From Phaeobacter gallaeciensis DSM 26640 (GTDB lineage: Bacteria > Pseudomonadota > Alphaproteobacteria > Rhodobacterales > Rhodobacteraceae), in NCBI RefSeq assembly GCF_000511385.1, contig NC_023140.1, forward strand, positions 1 to 64,000: DNA of 64,000 nucleotides. The letters run 5' to 3'. A model generated the notes under the pieces. The model searched no databases and was not told the origin of the DNA. It worked only from the letters and a program-made list of their open reading frames with translations. A program made the position numbers and the translations under genes. Position 1 is the stretch's first letter. Each line of letters starts with the position of its first letter. Positions 51,772 through 60,557 of the stretch are shown here, piece by piece.

Positions 51772-53322
51772 TCAGAGCTGTGTCCGCTTTGACCAGCCAC
51801 CCAGCAGCCGGTCAAAAATCGCGTTTGCATAAAGCCCGTTGGACAGGTGAACCCGCAGCCCCGCGGCCGCCGGGTGCATCGCCCAGAGCGGGAAAGTCGC
51901 CTGCGCCACGGCCACCGCGCCAAAGCTGACCAGCGCCAGCAGGATCAATGCCCATTCCAGCGGGCCAGGGGCCGGGGTGGCGGGCAGGGTGCCTGCGGTC
52001 AGCTTCAGCGCCGCCAGTTGCAGCAGGAAGTAACTGACCGAGGTCGCAGTGGCATAGATCACCGTGCGCCGGGTCAGCGCGCCGGGGGCGGCATCGGCCA
52101 GCCCCTGTGCCAGAATATAGGCCACACCAAAAATCAGGATCACCCCCAGCGCAATTGCCTGCACCGATTTGCCATCAAAGCCGAAGATGGCGCCAACCAG
52201 TGCATAGATCACAATACCAATGCCAAAGGCTTGCATCACATTGCGCCCGCTCGGCACCGCGACGGGGCCGGGGCGCCGGATCGCGGCGACATTGGCCACC
52301 GCCTCACCGGCGCTGAGAAACGCATGCGCCTTATAGAGCGAATGCGCCACGATATGCAGCAGCGCCAGCGGGAACAGCGCCAGACCACATTGCATGATCA
52401 TGAATGCCATCTGCGCGATGGTAGACCAGGCCAGCGAGGTCTTGACCGCCGACTGAGTCAGCATCACCAGCCCGCCAAACAGCGCCGTAAATCCGCCCAG
52501 CATCACCAGCAGCGCCATCACCGCAGGGGCCGCCAGCATCACATCGGCAAAGCGGATCAGCAGGAAGCCCCCGGCGTTGATCACCCCGGCATGCAGCAAT
52601 GCAGACACCGGCGTCGGGGCCTCCATCACCTCGGTCAGCCAGCCATGGGTAGGAAACTGCGCCGAGGCGAGTACCGCCGCGAGCGCGATCAGCACGGCGG
52701 CCGTGATTGTCAGCAGATCTGGCGCAGCGGTGGCCAGAATGGTGGCAATATCGCTGGTGCCATAACTCATGATCAGCAAGAGCGCGGCGATGGCCAGAGA
52801 CACTTCGCTGGCCCGCGCCACCAAAGCCTTCTTGCGGGCGGCGCGGCGCGCTGTGGTCCGGTCGCGGTAAAATAACAGCAGCTGATGCAGACACAGGCTG
52901 GTGGCAGTCCAGGCCAGCACCAGCTGCACCAGATTACCCGACATCACCAGAAGCAGAACCGCCGCCAAAGTGGCCGCCATCCAACCGGTAAAGGCACCCT
53001 GCCGCGCCTCGCCATCCATATAGGTGGCGCTGTAACGCAGCACGATCCAGCCAATGAAACTGACCAGGCAGAGCATCACGACGCTGACCACATCCAGCCG
53101 CACCGACAGCCCGACCCCCAAAAGACCCAGCAGCGGCGAGCTGCCCGGACCCTCCATCATCAGCAAACCCGCCGACATCACCGAGACAACAAAGGCACCA
53201 AGCCCCGCATATTCCGCCAGACGCGGCAATGCAGCAGGGCGCAGACCGGGGCTGCGGCGGGCACGGACCGCCACCGCCAGCAGCAGGGCCGGGGCCAGAA
53301 GCGGCAGAAACAGATACAGCAT
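51772..53322 (-). CDS. dabB: DabB membrane subunit (NuoL/MrpA-like)
   Basis: Inner-membrane partner of DabA, related to the proton-pumping subunit L of complex I. About 516 aa with roughly 14 helices. NuoL-type motifs: YSATYMDGEARQGAFTGWMAATL, LVLAWTATSLCLHQLLLFY, FPTHGWLTEVMEAPTPVSALLHAGVINAGGFLLIRF and LAWSTIAQMAFMIMQCGLALFPLALLHIVAHSLYKAHAFLSAGEAV, containing the family Lys/His/Glu proton-path residues. The ATG at 53322 with GGGAGAG six bases upstream is the start; the longer frame begins with TTG. First gene of the dabB-dabA operon, divergent from a LysR regulator. Confidence 0.92.
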   Translation of the reverse strand: MLYLFLPLLAPALLLAVAVRARRSPGLRPAALPRLAEYAGLGAFVVSVMSAGLLMMEGPGSSPLLGLLGVGLSVRLDVVSVVMLCLVSFIGWIVLRYSATYMDGEARQGAFTGWMAATLAAVLLLVMSGNLVQLVLAWTATSLCLHQLLLFYRDRTTARRAARKKALVARASEVSLAIAALLLIMSYGTSDIATILATAAPDLLTITAAVLIALAAVLASAQFPTHGWLTEVMEAPTPVSALLHAGVINAGGFLLIRFADVMLAAPAVMALLVMLGGFTALFGGLVMLTQSAVKTSLAWSTIAQMAFMIMQCGLALFPLALLHIVAHSLYKAHAFLSAGEAVANVAAIRRPGPVAVPSGRNVMQAFGIGIVIYALVGAIFGFDGKSVQAIALGVILIFGVAYILAQGLADAAPGALTRRTVIYATATSVSYFLLQLAALKLTAGTLPATPAPGPLEWALILLALVSFGAVAVAQATFPLWAMHPAAAGLRVHLSNGLYANAIFDRLLGGWSKRTQL

Positions 53323-53418
53323 AAGAGGCTCTCCCAATCACAATGCAGCACGCGACGCTGCGTCAGCGAGAGAGCTATCGCGGTATGGGTATTAATAAAA
53401 ATTCATTGTTATGCTGAA

Positions 53419-53437
53419 TTCGTTCTATTAAAACGAA
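53419..53437. promoter_or_regulatory. Inverted repeat in the lysR-dabB divergent region
   Basis: TTCGTT-n7-AACGAA, a 19-bp inverted repeat just upstream of the lysR start within an AT-rich gap of about 118 bases. It fits the T-n11-A LysR-box layout only loosely but is the best symmetric element there. Confidence 0.5.
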
Positions 53438-53440
53438 TGA

Positions 53441-54328
53441 GTGCCCCTGAACTATCATCACTTGCGCTATTTCTGGGCGGTGGCCCATGACGGCAATCTG
53501 ACCCGCACCGCACAGCGGCTGAACCTGTCGCAATCAGCCCTGTCTGTGCAGATCAAACAGCTGGAGGAGCGGCTGGGGCACCCCCTGTTTGACCGGCGCG
53601 GGCGGCAATTGCATCTGACCGAAGCCGGGCGGATCGCGCTGGATCATGCGGATGCGATTTTTGCCACCGGGCAGGAGCTGATCGCCACGCTTGAAGACAC
53701 GGGCCGCAGCCGTCAGGCGCTGCGCGTTGGTGCGCTGGCGACCCTGTCCCGGAACTTTCAGATCGGATTCCTGCGCCCGATGCTGGCGCGCAGCGATGTT
53801 GAGGTGATCCTCAGATCCGGCAGCCCGACCGAACTGCTGGAAGGGCTGGCGACGCTGAACCTTGATCTGGTTCTAATGAACCGAGAGCCGCCCAATGACA
53901 GCCTGACGCCTTATGAAACCCATCAAATCGCGGATCAGGCGGTCAGCATCGTCGGCACCCCGGACCGGCTGAACCCGCGCCTGCCCATCCGGGAACTGCT
54001 GACCACCCAGCCCTTTGTGCTCCCGACCACCGACACTACGGTGCGGACCGCCTTTGATGCCATGGCCAGTCGCCTGTCCGTGGTGCCGCAGGTCGCGGCG
54101 GAAGTCGACGACATGGCGATGATGCGTCTCTTGGCCCGCGAAGACATCGGCCTGGCGCTGGTGGCCCCGATCGTGGTGCAGGATGAACTGTCCTCCGGGC
54201 GGTTGCTGGAAGCAGAAGAGCACCCCCGCATCCGCGAAACCTTCTATGCCATCACCCTGAGACGCCGCTTCCCGAACCCGCTGGTTCAGGAGTTGCTGGC
54301 CGTCGGCACCTCCGTTCTGGATGAATGA
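53441..54328 (+). CDS. LysR-family transcriptional regulator
   Basis: About 295 aa. N-terminal HTH (LNYHHLRYFWAVAHDGNLTRTAQRLNLSQSALSVQIKQLEERLGHPLFDRRGRQLHLTEAG) and a periplasmic-binding-type effector domain (LRVGALATLSRNFQIGFLRPMLARSDVEVILRSG...). The opening LNYHHLRYFWAVAHDG resembles NhaR-type regulators that respond to Na+ or pH. Divergent from dabB, so it probably controls bicarbonate uptake in response to CO2 limitation or ion stress. The start codon is GTG with a weak ribosome site. Confidence 0.9.
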   Translation: MPLNYHHLRYFWAVAHDGNLTRTAQRLNLSQSALSVQIKQLEERLGHPLFDRRGRQLHLTEAGRIALDHADAIFATGQELIATLEDTGRSRQALRVGALATLSRNFQIGFLRPMLARSDVEVILRSGSPTELLEGLATLNLDLVLMNREPPNDSLTPYETHQIADQAVSIVGTPDRLNPRLPIRELLTTQPFVLPTTDTTVRTAFDAMASRLSVVPQVAAEVDDMAMMRLLAREDIGLALVAPIVVQDELSSGRLLEAEEHPRIRETFYAITLRRRFPNPLVQELLAVGTSVLDE

Positions 54329-54363
54329 GGCCGCTGACCTGACCAGCAAGATTCCGGCCACCT

Positions 54364-55497
54364 TCAGCGCATCAGCGCGCGGGCCTCTTGCGGGGGGAGC
54401 GGGGCCGGGCGAGGACAGCTGGTGGTGGTCGCGACCCAGGCACGGGTCTCGCCGGCCTTCAGAATGGCCATCATCACATCAACCGTATGGGCTGCCAGCT
54501 CAATGTCGCAACGATGGGGCCGGTTCTGGGTGACGGCGGCAACCATATCCGCAAGACCGGCAGCGCGGTAATTGGCCTGACGGCGCCCGTCGGGGCGCGT
54601 TTCATTCGGCTGGGCAAAGGGGTGATCACCGGGCGCCAGGGGGGTCAGACCACCATCCCCTTCGCTCATCCTGACCACGCCGCCGAAATAATTGGGGTCG
54701 GGCAGCTGCAGCGTGCCCTTGGTCCCATAAAGCTCCAAATTGGGATGGCTGCTGGTCCAGACATCCCAGCTGGCCCCCAAGGTGATGATCGCGCCGGTGT
54801 CGAATTCCAGCAGCGCATGGATATTGGTGACGGTGTCGACCGGGATCTCCTCGCCGTGGCGCGGCCCATTGCCGATGGTGCGGGTGGGGAAACTGGCCGC
54901 CGTCATCGCCGCCACCGATCGCACCGGGCCAAGAAACTGAATGAGATTGGCGATATAATAAGGTCCGAGATCCAGAACCGGCCCGCCTCCCGGCTGAAAG
55001 AAGAAGTCCGGGTTCGGATGCCAGTGCTCCATCCCGCGCGACATCACATGACAGGTGCCGCCAATCACGCGGCCAACCCGTCCCTCATCAATCATGGCGC
55101 GGGCCAGTTGATGGGAACCGCCCAGAAATGTATCAGGCGCAGATCCCACACGCAGGCCACGCTGATTAGCCAGATCCCGCAGGGCAATGGCCTGATCCAG
55201 CGTCAGCGCCAGCGGTTTTTCCGAATAGGCGTGTTTGCCTGCCTCCAGAATGCGCCGGGTCAGCGGATAATGCGCCTCCGGGATGGTGAGATTCACCACC
55301 ACGTCGATATCTTCAGCCGCCAGGAGACCCTCCACGGTTTCGGCGCGCAGCCCGTGTTCCGCCGCCCGCGCCTGTGCCGCCTCGGGGTTGATATCTGCCA
55401 CCGCACAAAGAGTCATCCCGCTGAAAAGAGGGATCATTTTCAGATAGGTGAGAGAGATATTTCCGCATCCGATGATGCCAATGCCCAGCTCGTTCAT
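54364..55497 (-). CDS. Gfo/Idh/MocA-family NAD(P)-dependent sugar oxidoreductase 1
   Basis: About 377 aa. N-terminal Rossmann domain (GIGIIGCGNISLTYLKMIPLFSGMTLCAVADINPEAAQARAAEHG), the EKPLALTLDQAIAL motif with the cofactor/catalytic Lys (YSEKPLA), and a C-terminal beta-sheet domain (RVIGGTCHVMSRG, GGGPVLDLGPYYIANLIQFLGPV). The DLGPYY segment keeps the Asp and Tyr in place of the commoner Asp-x-x-x-His. Likely oxidises a sugar or sugar glycoside, in many cases at C3. Last gene of the six-gene minus-strand sugar operon; it begins nine bases after the isomerase gene stop. Confidence 0.88.
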   Translation of the reverse strand: MNELGIGIIGCGNISLTYLKMIPLFSGMTLCAVADINPEAAQARAAEHGLRAETVEGLLAAEDIDVVVNLTIPEAHYPLTRRILEAGKHAYSEKPLALTLDQAIALRDLANQRGLRVGSAPDTFLGGSHQLARAMIDEGRVGRVIGGTCHVMSRGMEHWHPNPDFFFQPGGGPVLDLGPYYIANLIQFLGPVRSVAAMTAASFPTRTIGNGPRHGEEIPVDTVTNIHALLEFDTGAIITLGASWDVWTSSHPNLELYGTKGTLQLPDPNYFGGVVRMSEGDGGLTPLAPGDHPFAQPNETRPDGRRQANYRAAGLADMVAAVTQNRPHRCDIELAAHTVDVMMAILKAGETRAWVATTTSCPRPAPLPPQEARALMR

Positions 55498-55506
55498 GGT
55501 GACCTC

Positions 55507-56250
55507 TCAGAATGCCTGTACCGTCGCCAGCGACCGACGGGCGCAGCGGCGATGATCACTGGGGTTGTCATGTTCGATCACGTAACGATCCACGCCAGCC
55601 TTTTGCAGGGCGGCGTGAACTGGGGCCCAGGTGACCGTGCCATGGCCGACATCGGCCCAGCCATCCTCATCCGCGCAGGCACCGGCCGGCGCGACGTCTT
55701 TGATATGGGCAGCGTGGATCTGACCTGCGAAACGCTCCACCATGGCAACCGGGTTGTGACCCGCGCGGGCCGTCCAGCCCAGATCCAGTTCCAGTTTCAA
55801 CTCGGGCGAGGCCCCGGCGATGAGATCCAGCGGCATCACCCCAGCGCCCAGATCCACCAACTCAAAATCATGGTTGTGCCAGCCAAAGACGAATCCGGCC
55901 TCCTGCACCGGTCGCCCGGCGGCCACCAGACGGGCGGCAAACGCCTCCCAGCCAGCGCGATCCGCAGGCCGGTCTGGAGCCTGCAGCATTGGTGCAAAAA
56001 TCGCCTCGGCGCCCACTACGCGCCCAATTGCGATGGCAGTTTGCGGATCGCGCTCCAGATCGTCCAGCCCGTAATGCAGCGTCGGCATACTCAGCCCCGC
56101 CGCGCGCAGATCCTCGGCCAACGTCGGCACCTGCGCAAACAGCGCGCCATAGCCCTCAACATCTGTGTAGCCAGCCTCTGTCAGCATGGTGAGTGTGTCA
56201 GCCAGCGGCCAGTTGCGCGAGCCATAGAGTTGGTAGGAAATAGCAGTCAT
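55507..56250 (-). CDS. AP-endonuclease-2-type sugar isomerase/epimerase 1
   Basis: About 247 aa TIM-barrel of the xylose-isomerase-like superfamily (AISYQLYGSRNWPLADTLTMLTEAGYTDVEGYG, GFVFGWHNHDFELVDLG, LKLELDLGWTARAGHNPV, HIKDVAPAG, YVIEHDNPSDH). The Glu/Asp/His/Glu metal site is represented in LELDLGW, HIKD and VIEHD. Members act as isomerases, epimerases or 3-keto-glycoside eliminating/hydrolysing enzymes; the pairing with Gfo/Idh oxidoreductases favours work on an oxidised sugar. AAGGA precedes the ATG at 56250. Located 20 bases after the ATPase gene. Confidence 0.85.
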   Translation of the reverse strand: MTAISYQLYGSRNWPLADTLTMLTEAGYTDVEGYGALFAQVPTLAEDLRAAGLSMPTLHYGLDDLERDPQTAIAIGRVVGAEAIFAPMLQAPDRPADRAGWEAFAARLVAAGRPVQEAGFVFGWHNHDFELVDLGAGVMPLDLIAGASPELKLELDLGWTARAGHNPVAMVERFAGQIHAAHIKDVAPAGACADEDGWADVGHGTVTWAPVHAALQKAGVDRYVIEHDNPSDHRRCARRSLATVQAF

Positions 56251-56270
56251 AGTAAGTCCTTCCGGCGCCG

Positions 56271-57356
56271 TCACAGGCGCGCTTCGGTGTTGGGGTCAAA
56301 GAGTGAGGCGCGGCCCGTGTCAAAGCCGATGCGCAGCCGGTCGCCTGCCGACACCCGGCTGGCCCCATCCATGCGCAGGCGGAAATTCTGCGTGCCATGG
56401 GTCGCATAGACCAACGTGTCCGACCCCAGCCCCTCGACCAGATCCACCAGCACCTCGGCGGTGGTATCCGCGCGGGTGATCTGCTCTCCGGTCAGGATAT
56501 GCTCCGGGCGGATGCCGATTACAGCGGCGCCATGATGCGGCCCGTTCTGGTAGGCGTACCCCTGCATTGGCAGGGCGAGATCGCCGGCATGGAACACGCC
56601 GTCAATCAGCACCCCCTCGATCAGGTTCATGGCCGGGCTGCCGATGAAACCCGCGACATAGAGGTTCTGGGGCTGGTTATAAATCTCATCCGGGCTGCTC
56701 AGCTGCATGATCCGCCCGCCCTTCATGATGGCGATACGGTCCGCCAGTGTCATCGCCTCGACCTGATCATGGGTCACATAGATCATGGTGTTGGCCAGCT
56801 GCTGATGCAGCCGCTTCAGCTCCACCCGCAGATCGGCGCGCAGCTTGGCATCCAGATTGGACAGCGGTTCATCGAACAGGAACACATCCACATCGCGCAC
56901 CAGCGCCCGCCCGATGGCGACGCGCTGACGTTGCCCGCCCGACAAGGCGGCGGGTTTGCGTTTCAGCAGCGGTTCGATCTGCAACACCTCGGCGGCGCGG
57001 GCCACGCGTTTGGCGATCTCCGACTTCGGAAGGCGGGCGTTTTTCAGGCCAAAGGAGAGGTTCCCCTCCACCGTCATCTGCGGGTAAAGCGCATAGGACT
57101 GGAACACCATGCCGATGCCGCGCTCCGACGGTTCCGCCCAGGTGACATTCTGGCCTTGAATGAAGATCTGCCCGTCGCTGATATCCAGCAGGCCCGCAAT
57201 ACAGTTCAGCAAAGTGGACTTGCCGCAGCCGGATGAGCCGAGCAGCACCAGAAATTCGCCCTGTTCGATATCAAGGTTCAGCTGATGCAGCACCTGCAGC
57301 TCGCCGAAATGGAGGTCCAGGTCGCGGATCTCAACGGAGTGGGTCATAAGTGTCAT
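56271..57356 (-). CDS. Carbohydrate ABC transporter ATP-binding subunit (MalK/UgpC type)
   Basis: Cytoplasmic ATPase, 361 aa. Walker A GSSGCGKST, Q-loop VFQSYALYPQMTV, signature LSGGQRQRVAIGRA, Walker B FLFDEPLSNLD, His switch YVTHDQVEAMTLADRIAIMKGG. The C-terminal regulatory beta-domain of CUT1 ATPases follows (GIRPEHIL...VLVDLVEGLGSDTLVYATHG). Being the only ATPase of the cluster, it should serve the two permeases upstream. Six bases separate it from the permease gene. Confidence 0.94.
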   Translation of the reverse strand: MTLMTHSVEIRDLDLHFGELQVLHQLNLDIEQGEFLVLLGSSGCGKSTLLNCIAGLLDISDGQIFIQGQNVTWAEPSERGIGMVFQSYALYPQMTVEGNLSFGLKNARLPKSEIAKRVARAAEVLQIEPLLKRKPAALSGGQRQRVAIGRALVRDVDVFLFDEPLSNLDAKLRADLRVELKRLHQQLANTMIYVTHDQVEAMTLADRIAIMKGGRIMQLSSPDEIYNQPQNLYVAGFIGSPAMNLIEGVLIDGVFHAGDLALPMQGYAYQNGPHHGAAVIGIRPEHILTGEQITRADTTAEVLVDLVEGLGSDTLVYATHGTQNFRLRMDGASRVSAGDRLRIGFDTGRASLFDPNTEARL

Positions 57357-57362
57357 GAGAGA

Positions 57363-58292
57363 TCAGCCTTTCACAGCGCCAGCAGCGATGCCGCGCACAA
57401 ACAGTTTGCCAGAGACGAGGTAGATCACCAGCGGCACCAACCCGGTAAGAAGGGTTGCGGCCATGTTGACGTTATATTCCTTCACCCCCTGGACGGAGTT
57501 GACGATATTGTTGAGCTGCACTGTCATCGGGTAGGTTTCCGGCTTGGTATAAATCACGCCAAACAGGAAATCGTTCCAGATCCCAGTGACTTGCAGGATC
57601 ATGGCCACGACGAAGATCGGGATCGACATTGGCACCATGACGCGCAGGTAGATGCCCCAGAACCCGGCGCCATCCACCCGCGCCGCCTTGAAAAGCTCCT
57701 CCGGCAGGGAGGCAAAGTAGTTGCGGAACAACAGCGTCAGGATCGGCATGCCAAAGATCGAATGCACCAGCACCAGCCCCCACAGCGATCCCATCAGCTT
57801 CAGCTCGCGCAGGATGATCACAATTGGATAGAGCATGGTCTGATAAGGGATGAAGGCGCCGATGATCAGGATGGTGAAAAACGTCTCCGACCCTTTGAAC
57901 CGCCAGTTTGCAAGCGCGTACCCATTGACGCTGGCGATGGCGATGGACAGCGCGACCGACGGCACCAGGATCTTGATCGAATTGCCAAATCCCCGGCTCA
58001 GCCCATCGCAATTGATGCCGGTGCAGGCCTCCGACCAGGCCTTGACCCAGGGCTGAAACGTGATCTCGACCGGCGGCGAGAAGATATTGCCGAGCCGGAT
58101 TTCCGGCATCCCCTTGAGCGAGGTCACAACCATCACGTAGAGCGGCAGCAGATAGTAGAGCGCGATCAGCAGCAGCGTTCCATAAAGCATGACATTTCGC
58201 CGCGAAACCTTCGCCTTTGGCTTGGCACCGCGCGGGCCGTCCAGAATACGGACCGGGGTGGCTTTCGGGGTTTGTGGGGACAGATCAACCAC
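57363..58292 (-). CDS. Carbohydrate ABC transporter permease 2 (MalG type)
   Basis: Inner-membrane permease, about 309 aa with six helices (VMLYGTLLLIALYYLLPLYVMVVTSLK; VPSVALSIAIASVNGYALANW; FFTILIIGAFIPYQTMLYPIVIILREL). The EAA coupling loop is EELFKAARVDGAGFWGIYLRVMVPMSIPIF. The GTG start at 58292 has GGAGGG seven bases upstream and overlaps the previous permease by 8 bases; the longer frame to 58331 is rejected. A parS-like palindrome lies within the 5' part of this gene. Confidence 0.92.
   Translation of the reverse strand: MVDLSPQTPKATPVRILDGPRGAKPKAKVSRRNVMLYGTLLLIALYYLLPLYVMVVTSLKGMPEIRLGNIFSPPVEITFQPWVKAWSEACTGINCDGLSRGFGNSIKILVPSVALSIAIASVNGYALANWRFKGSETFFTILIIGAFIPYQTMLYPIVIILRELKLMGSLWGLVLVHSIFGMPILTLLFRNYFASLPEELFKAARVDGAGFWGIYLRVMVPMSIPIFVVAMILQVTGIWNDFLFGVIYTKPETYPMTVQLNNIVNSVQGVKEYNVNMAATLLTGLVPLVIYLVSGKLFVRGIAAGAVKG
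58194..58208. promoter_or_regulatory. parS: Distant parS-like palindrome 5
   Basis: ATTTCGCCGCGAAAC, one base off the perfect site seen at 184 and 1939, located inside a sugar permease gene more than 54 kb from the partition genes. It could be a second ParB-binding locus or chance. Confidence 0.4.
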
Positions 58293-59217
58293 GTTTTTTC
58301 CCTCCGAATTCCAGATAGGCCCAGGGCACAAGGATGATGATCACCGACAGCAGCATCATGGTGGAGGCGGCAAAGCCCTGACCCAGATTCTGGGCCTCAA
58401 ACATGTAGTTGATCACGTATTTCGCGGGCACCTCGGATGAGATGCCGGGACCGCCATTGGTCTGGGCCACCACCAGATCGTAGAGCTTGATAATGCCGCT
58501 GGCGATGATCACCAGCGCGGTGACAAACACCGGGCGCATCATCGGGATGATCACCCGAACATAGGTCTTCGTCACGCCGATCCCGTCCACACGGGCGGCT
58601 TTCCAGATGTCCTCATCAATGCCGCGCAGCCCCGCCAGCATGATCACCATGACAAAGCCGCTGCCTTGCCACAGCCCGGCGATCAGCACGCCGAAAATCA
58701 CCGTTTCCGGGTTGTTCAGCGGATCAAAGGCAAAGCTTTCCCAGCCCCAGCTGCGCACCACATTCTGGATGCCGAAATCCGGGTTCAGGATCCATTGCCA
58801 GGCCAATCCGGTCACCACAAAAGACAGCGCAAACGGATAGAGAAAGATGGTGCGAAACGCGCCCTCAAAGCGGATCTTGCGGTCCAGCAGCGCCGCCAGG
58901 GTGAAACCGATCGCCATGGTCAGCACCAGCGAGCAGAGGCCATAGATCAACAGGTTTTCGACCGAGATCAGCCAGCGATTGCTGGACCAGAGCCGCTCAT
59001 ATTGATCAAAACCGACGAATTTCCACTTCGGCAGCAGCCGCGATTTGGTGAAGGAATGCGCAACCGTCCAGGCGGTGCCGCCCATGAACACCACCAGCGC
59101 GGTGAGGATCATCGGCACGGAGGCGATTGTTGCGTTGAGATTGCGCAGCACGCGGGGCGGGCGTGGCCGGGCCGCGGGGCTGCGCCCGCTGCGGCCGGTT
59201 GGAGGGGCTAGTGTCAT
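58285..59217 (-). CDS. Carbohydrate ABC transporter permease 1 (MalF type)
   Basis: Inner-membrane permease, 310 aa. A basic Arg/Pro-rich start precedes six helices (IASVPMILTALVVFMGGTAWTVAH; LLIYGLCSLVLTMAIGFTLAALL; AFRTIFLYPFALSFVVTGLAW; GVLIAGLWQGSGFVMVIMLAGL). The coupling loop is DEDIWKAARVDGIGVTKTYVRVIIPMMRPVF. It is separated from the binding-protein gene by 92 bases holding a GC hairpin and overlaps the second permease by 8 bases. Confidence 0.92.
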   Translation of the reverse strand: MTLAPPTGRSGRSPAARPRPPRVLRNLNATIASVPMILTALVVFMGGTAWTVAHSFTKSRLLPKWKFVGFDQYERLWSSNRWLISVENLLIYGLCSLVLTMAIGFTLAALLDRKIRFEGAFRTIFLYPFALSFVVTGLAWQWILNPDFGIQNVVRSWGWESFAFDPLNNPETVIFGVLIAGLWQGSGFVMVIMLAGLRGIDEDIWKAARVDGIGVTKTYVRVIIPMMRPVFVTALVIIASGIIKLYDLVVAQTNGGPGISSEVPAKYVINYMFEAQNLGQGFAASTMMLLSVIIILVPWAYLEFGGKKRG

Positions 59218-59269
59218 GATATGTCTCGTTCTGGATCAGCGCGCCGATCAGGGCAGACGGCAACGCCAA

Positions 59270-59297
59270 CCGGGGCGCACATCGCGGCGCGCCCCGG
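59270..59297 (-). other. Stem-loop between binding-protein and permease genes
   Basis: CCGGGGCGC (59270-59278) and GCGCCCCGG (59289-59297) form a perfect 9-bp stem with a 10-base loop, just after the binding-protein stop. Such hairpins commonly raise binding-protein mRNA above permease mRNA by blocking 3' decay or by partial termination. Confidence 0.65.
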
Positions 59298-59309
59298 CTG
59301 AAATGCGGC

Positions 59310-60539
59310 TCAGTCAGCGTCCGCGATAATCTCGGCATAGCGTGCCTGCGCATCCGCTGCCGCCATGTCAGAGGCCCAGAATTCCGCCATCAGATCCTGA
59401 ATCTGCGCCTGGGTATCGGCGGAAAACGCCTGATCCATGCTGGGCAGCACATTGCCATCCGCCAGAATCGCGAGGCCTTTTTTCATGCAGTCATTGGCTG
59501 CTGACAGATCGACATCTCCGCGCACCGGCAGGGAGCCCTTGGTCAGGTTGAAAGCGACCTGAACCTCCTTGGAGATCAGCACCGACGCCATGTCCATCTG
59601 CGCCTGTTTGACCTCTGCATCCTCAATCACCGGGAAGTAAAACGCATCACCGCTGGTGTCGATGATCTGGTTCAGTCCCATGCCGGGCAGGCAGGTGTAA
59701 TCCTGTCCGGCCACCTGTTCGGCAAGGGTGAATTCCCCCTGTGCCCAATCGCCCATGATCTGCCCTCCAGCCTTGCCGGTGATGACCATATTGGTGGCCA
59801 GATTCCAATCCTGCACATTGCTGTTGCGCGCCAGTTCGCGGGCGTCGACCACCGCATCAAAGACCTTGGCATATTGCGGCCCGGCGGCGACTTCGGCGTT
59901 GCGTTCCAGCGAAACCTTGCGCCAGCTGTCCTGATCGACCAGCCCGACAGTCAGCGCGCCAAAGGCGATCCGCTGCTGCCAGCCCTGCTGCCCCATCGCC
60001 AGCGGCACGATGCCCGCCTCGGCCAGCTTTGGCGCGGCGGCGACAAATTCATACCAATCCTGCGGCACGCTCATCCCCGCCTTGTCAAAGGCGTCATGGC
60101 TGAGCCAGAGCCACTGCGTGGAATGGATATTGACCGGCACACAGTAGATGCGCCCCTCATAGGTGCAGCTGTCCAACAGCGACGGCGGGTTGACGATATC
60201 GCGCCAGCCTTCCTTTTCCGCCAGTTCGGTGAGGTCGGTCATCAACCCCGCCTCGATCAGCTCCTCGGCCTGACGACCATGGGTGAGCTGCGTCGCCGCC
60301 ATTGGATCACCGCCCAGAATGCGGCTGATAATGATCGGACGCGCAGTGGTGCCGGACCCGGCAATCGCGCCATCAACCCAGTTATGCGCGGTCTGATCAT
60401 TGACCGCATCAGCAAATTTCGTAACCGCGGCAGCCTCCCCGCCCGAGGTCCACCAATGGGTCACCTCCAAATCGGCGGACTGCGCGATGGTGGCGCTAAC
60501 ACTAAGGGCTGTCGTCATCAGCATAGATGTCAATTTCAC
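59310..60539 (-). CDS. Carbohydrate ABC transporter substrate-binding protein
   Basis: Periplasmic sugar receptor, about 409 aa with signal peptide (LTSMLMTTALSVSATIAQSA). LEVTHWWTSGGEAAAVTKFADAVN and PVNIHSTQWLWLSHDAFDKAGM are close to glucose/mannose-type CUT1 binders (GtsA/GltB-like). Aromatic residues that would stack on sugar (W in THWW, WLW, WNLA) are frequent. The start is GTG with GGGAGG seven bases upstream. First gene of the minus-strand sugar operon, downstream of a 30-bp palindrome shared with lacI. Substrate could be a monosaccharide or a glucoside. Confidence 0.92.
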   Translation of the reverse strand: MKLTSMLMTTALSVSATIAQSADLEVTHWWTSGGEAAAVTKFADAVNDQTAHNWVDGAIAGSGTTARPIIISRILGGDPMAATQLTHGRQAEELIEAGLMTDLTELAEKEGWRDIVNPPSLLDSCTYEGRIYCVPVNIHSTQWLWLSHDAFDKAGMSVPQDWYEFVAAAPKLAEAGIVPLAMGQQGWQQRIAFGALTVGLVDQDSWRKVSLERNAEVAAGPQYAKVFDAVVDARELARNSNVQDWNLATNMVITGKAGGQIMGDWAQGEFTLAEQVAGQDYTCLPGMGLNQIIDTSGDAFYFPVIEDAEVKQAQMDMASVLISKEVQVAFNLTKGSLPVRGDVDLSAANDCMKKGLAILADGNVLPSMDQAFSADTQAQIQDLMAEFWASDMAAADAQARYAEIIADAD

Positions 60540-60557
60540 GATTTATCCTCCCTGACT

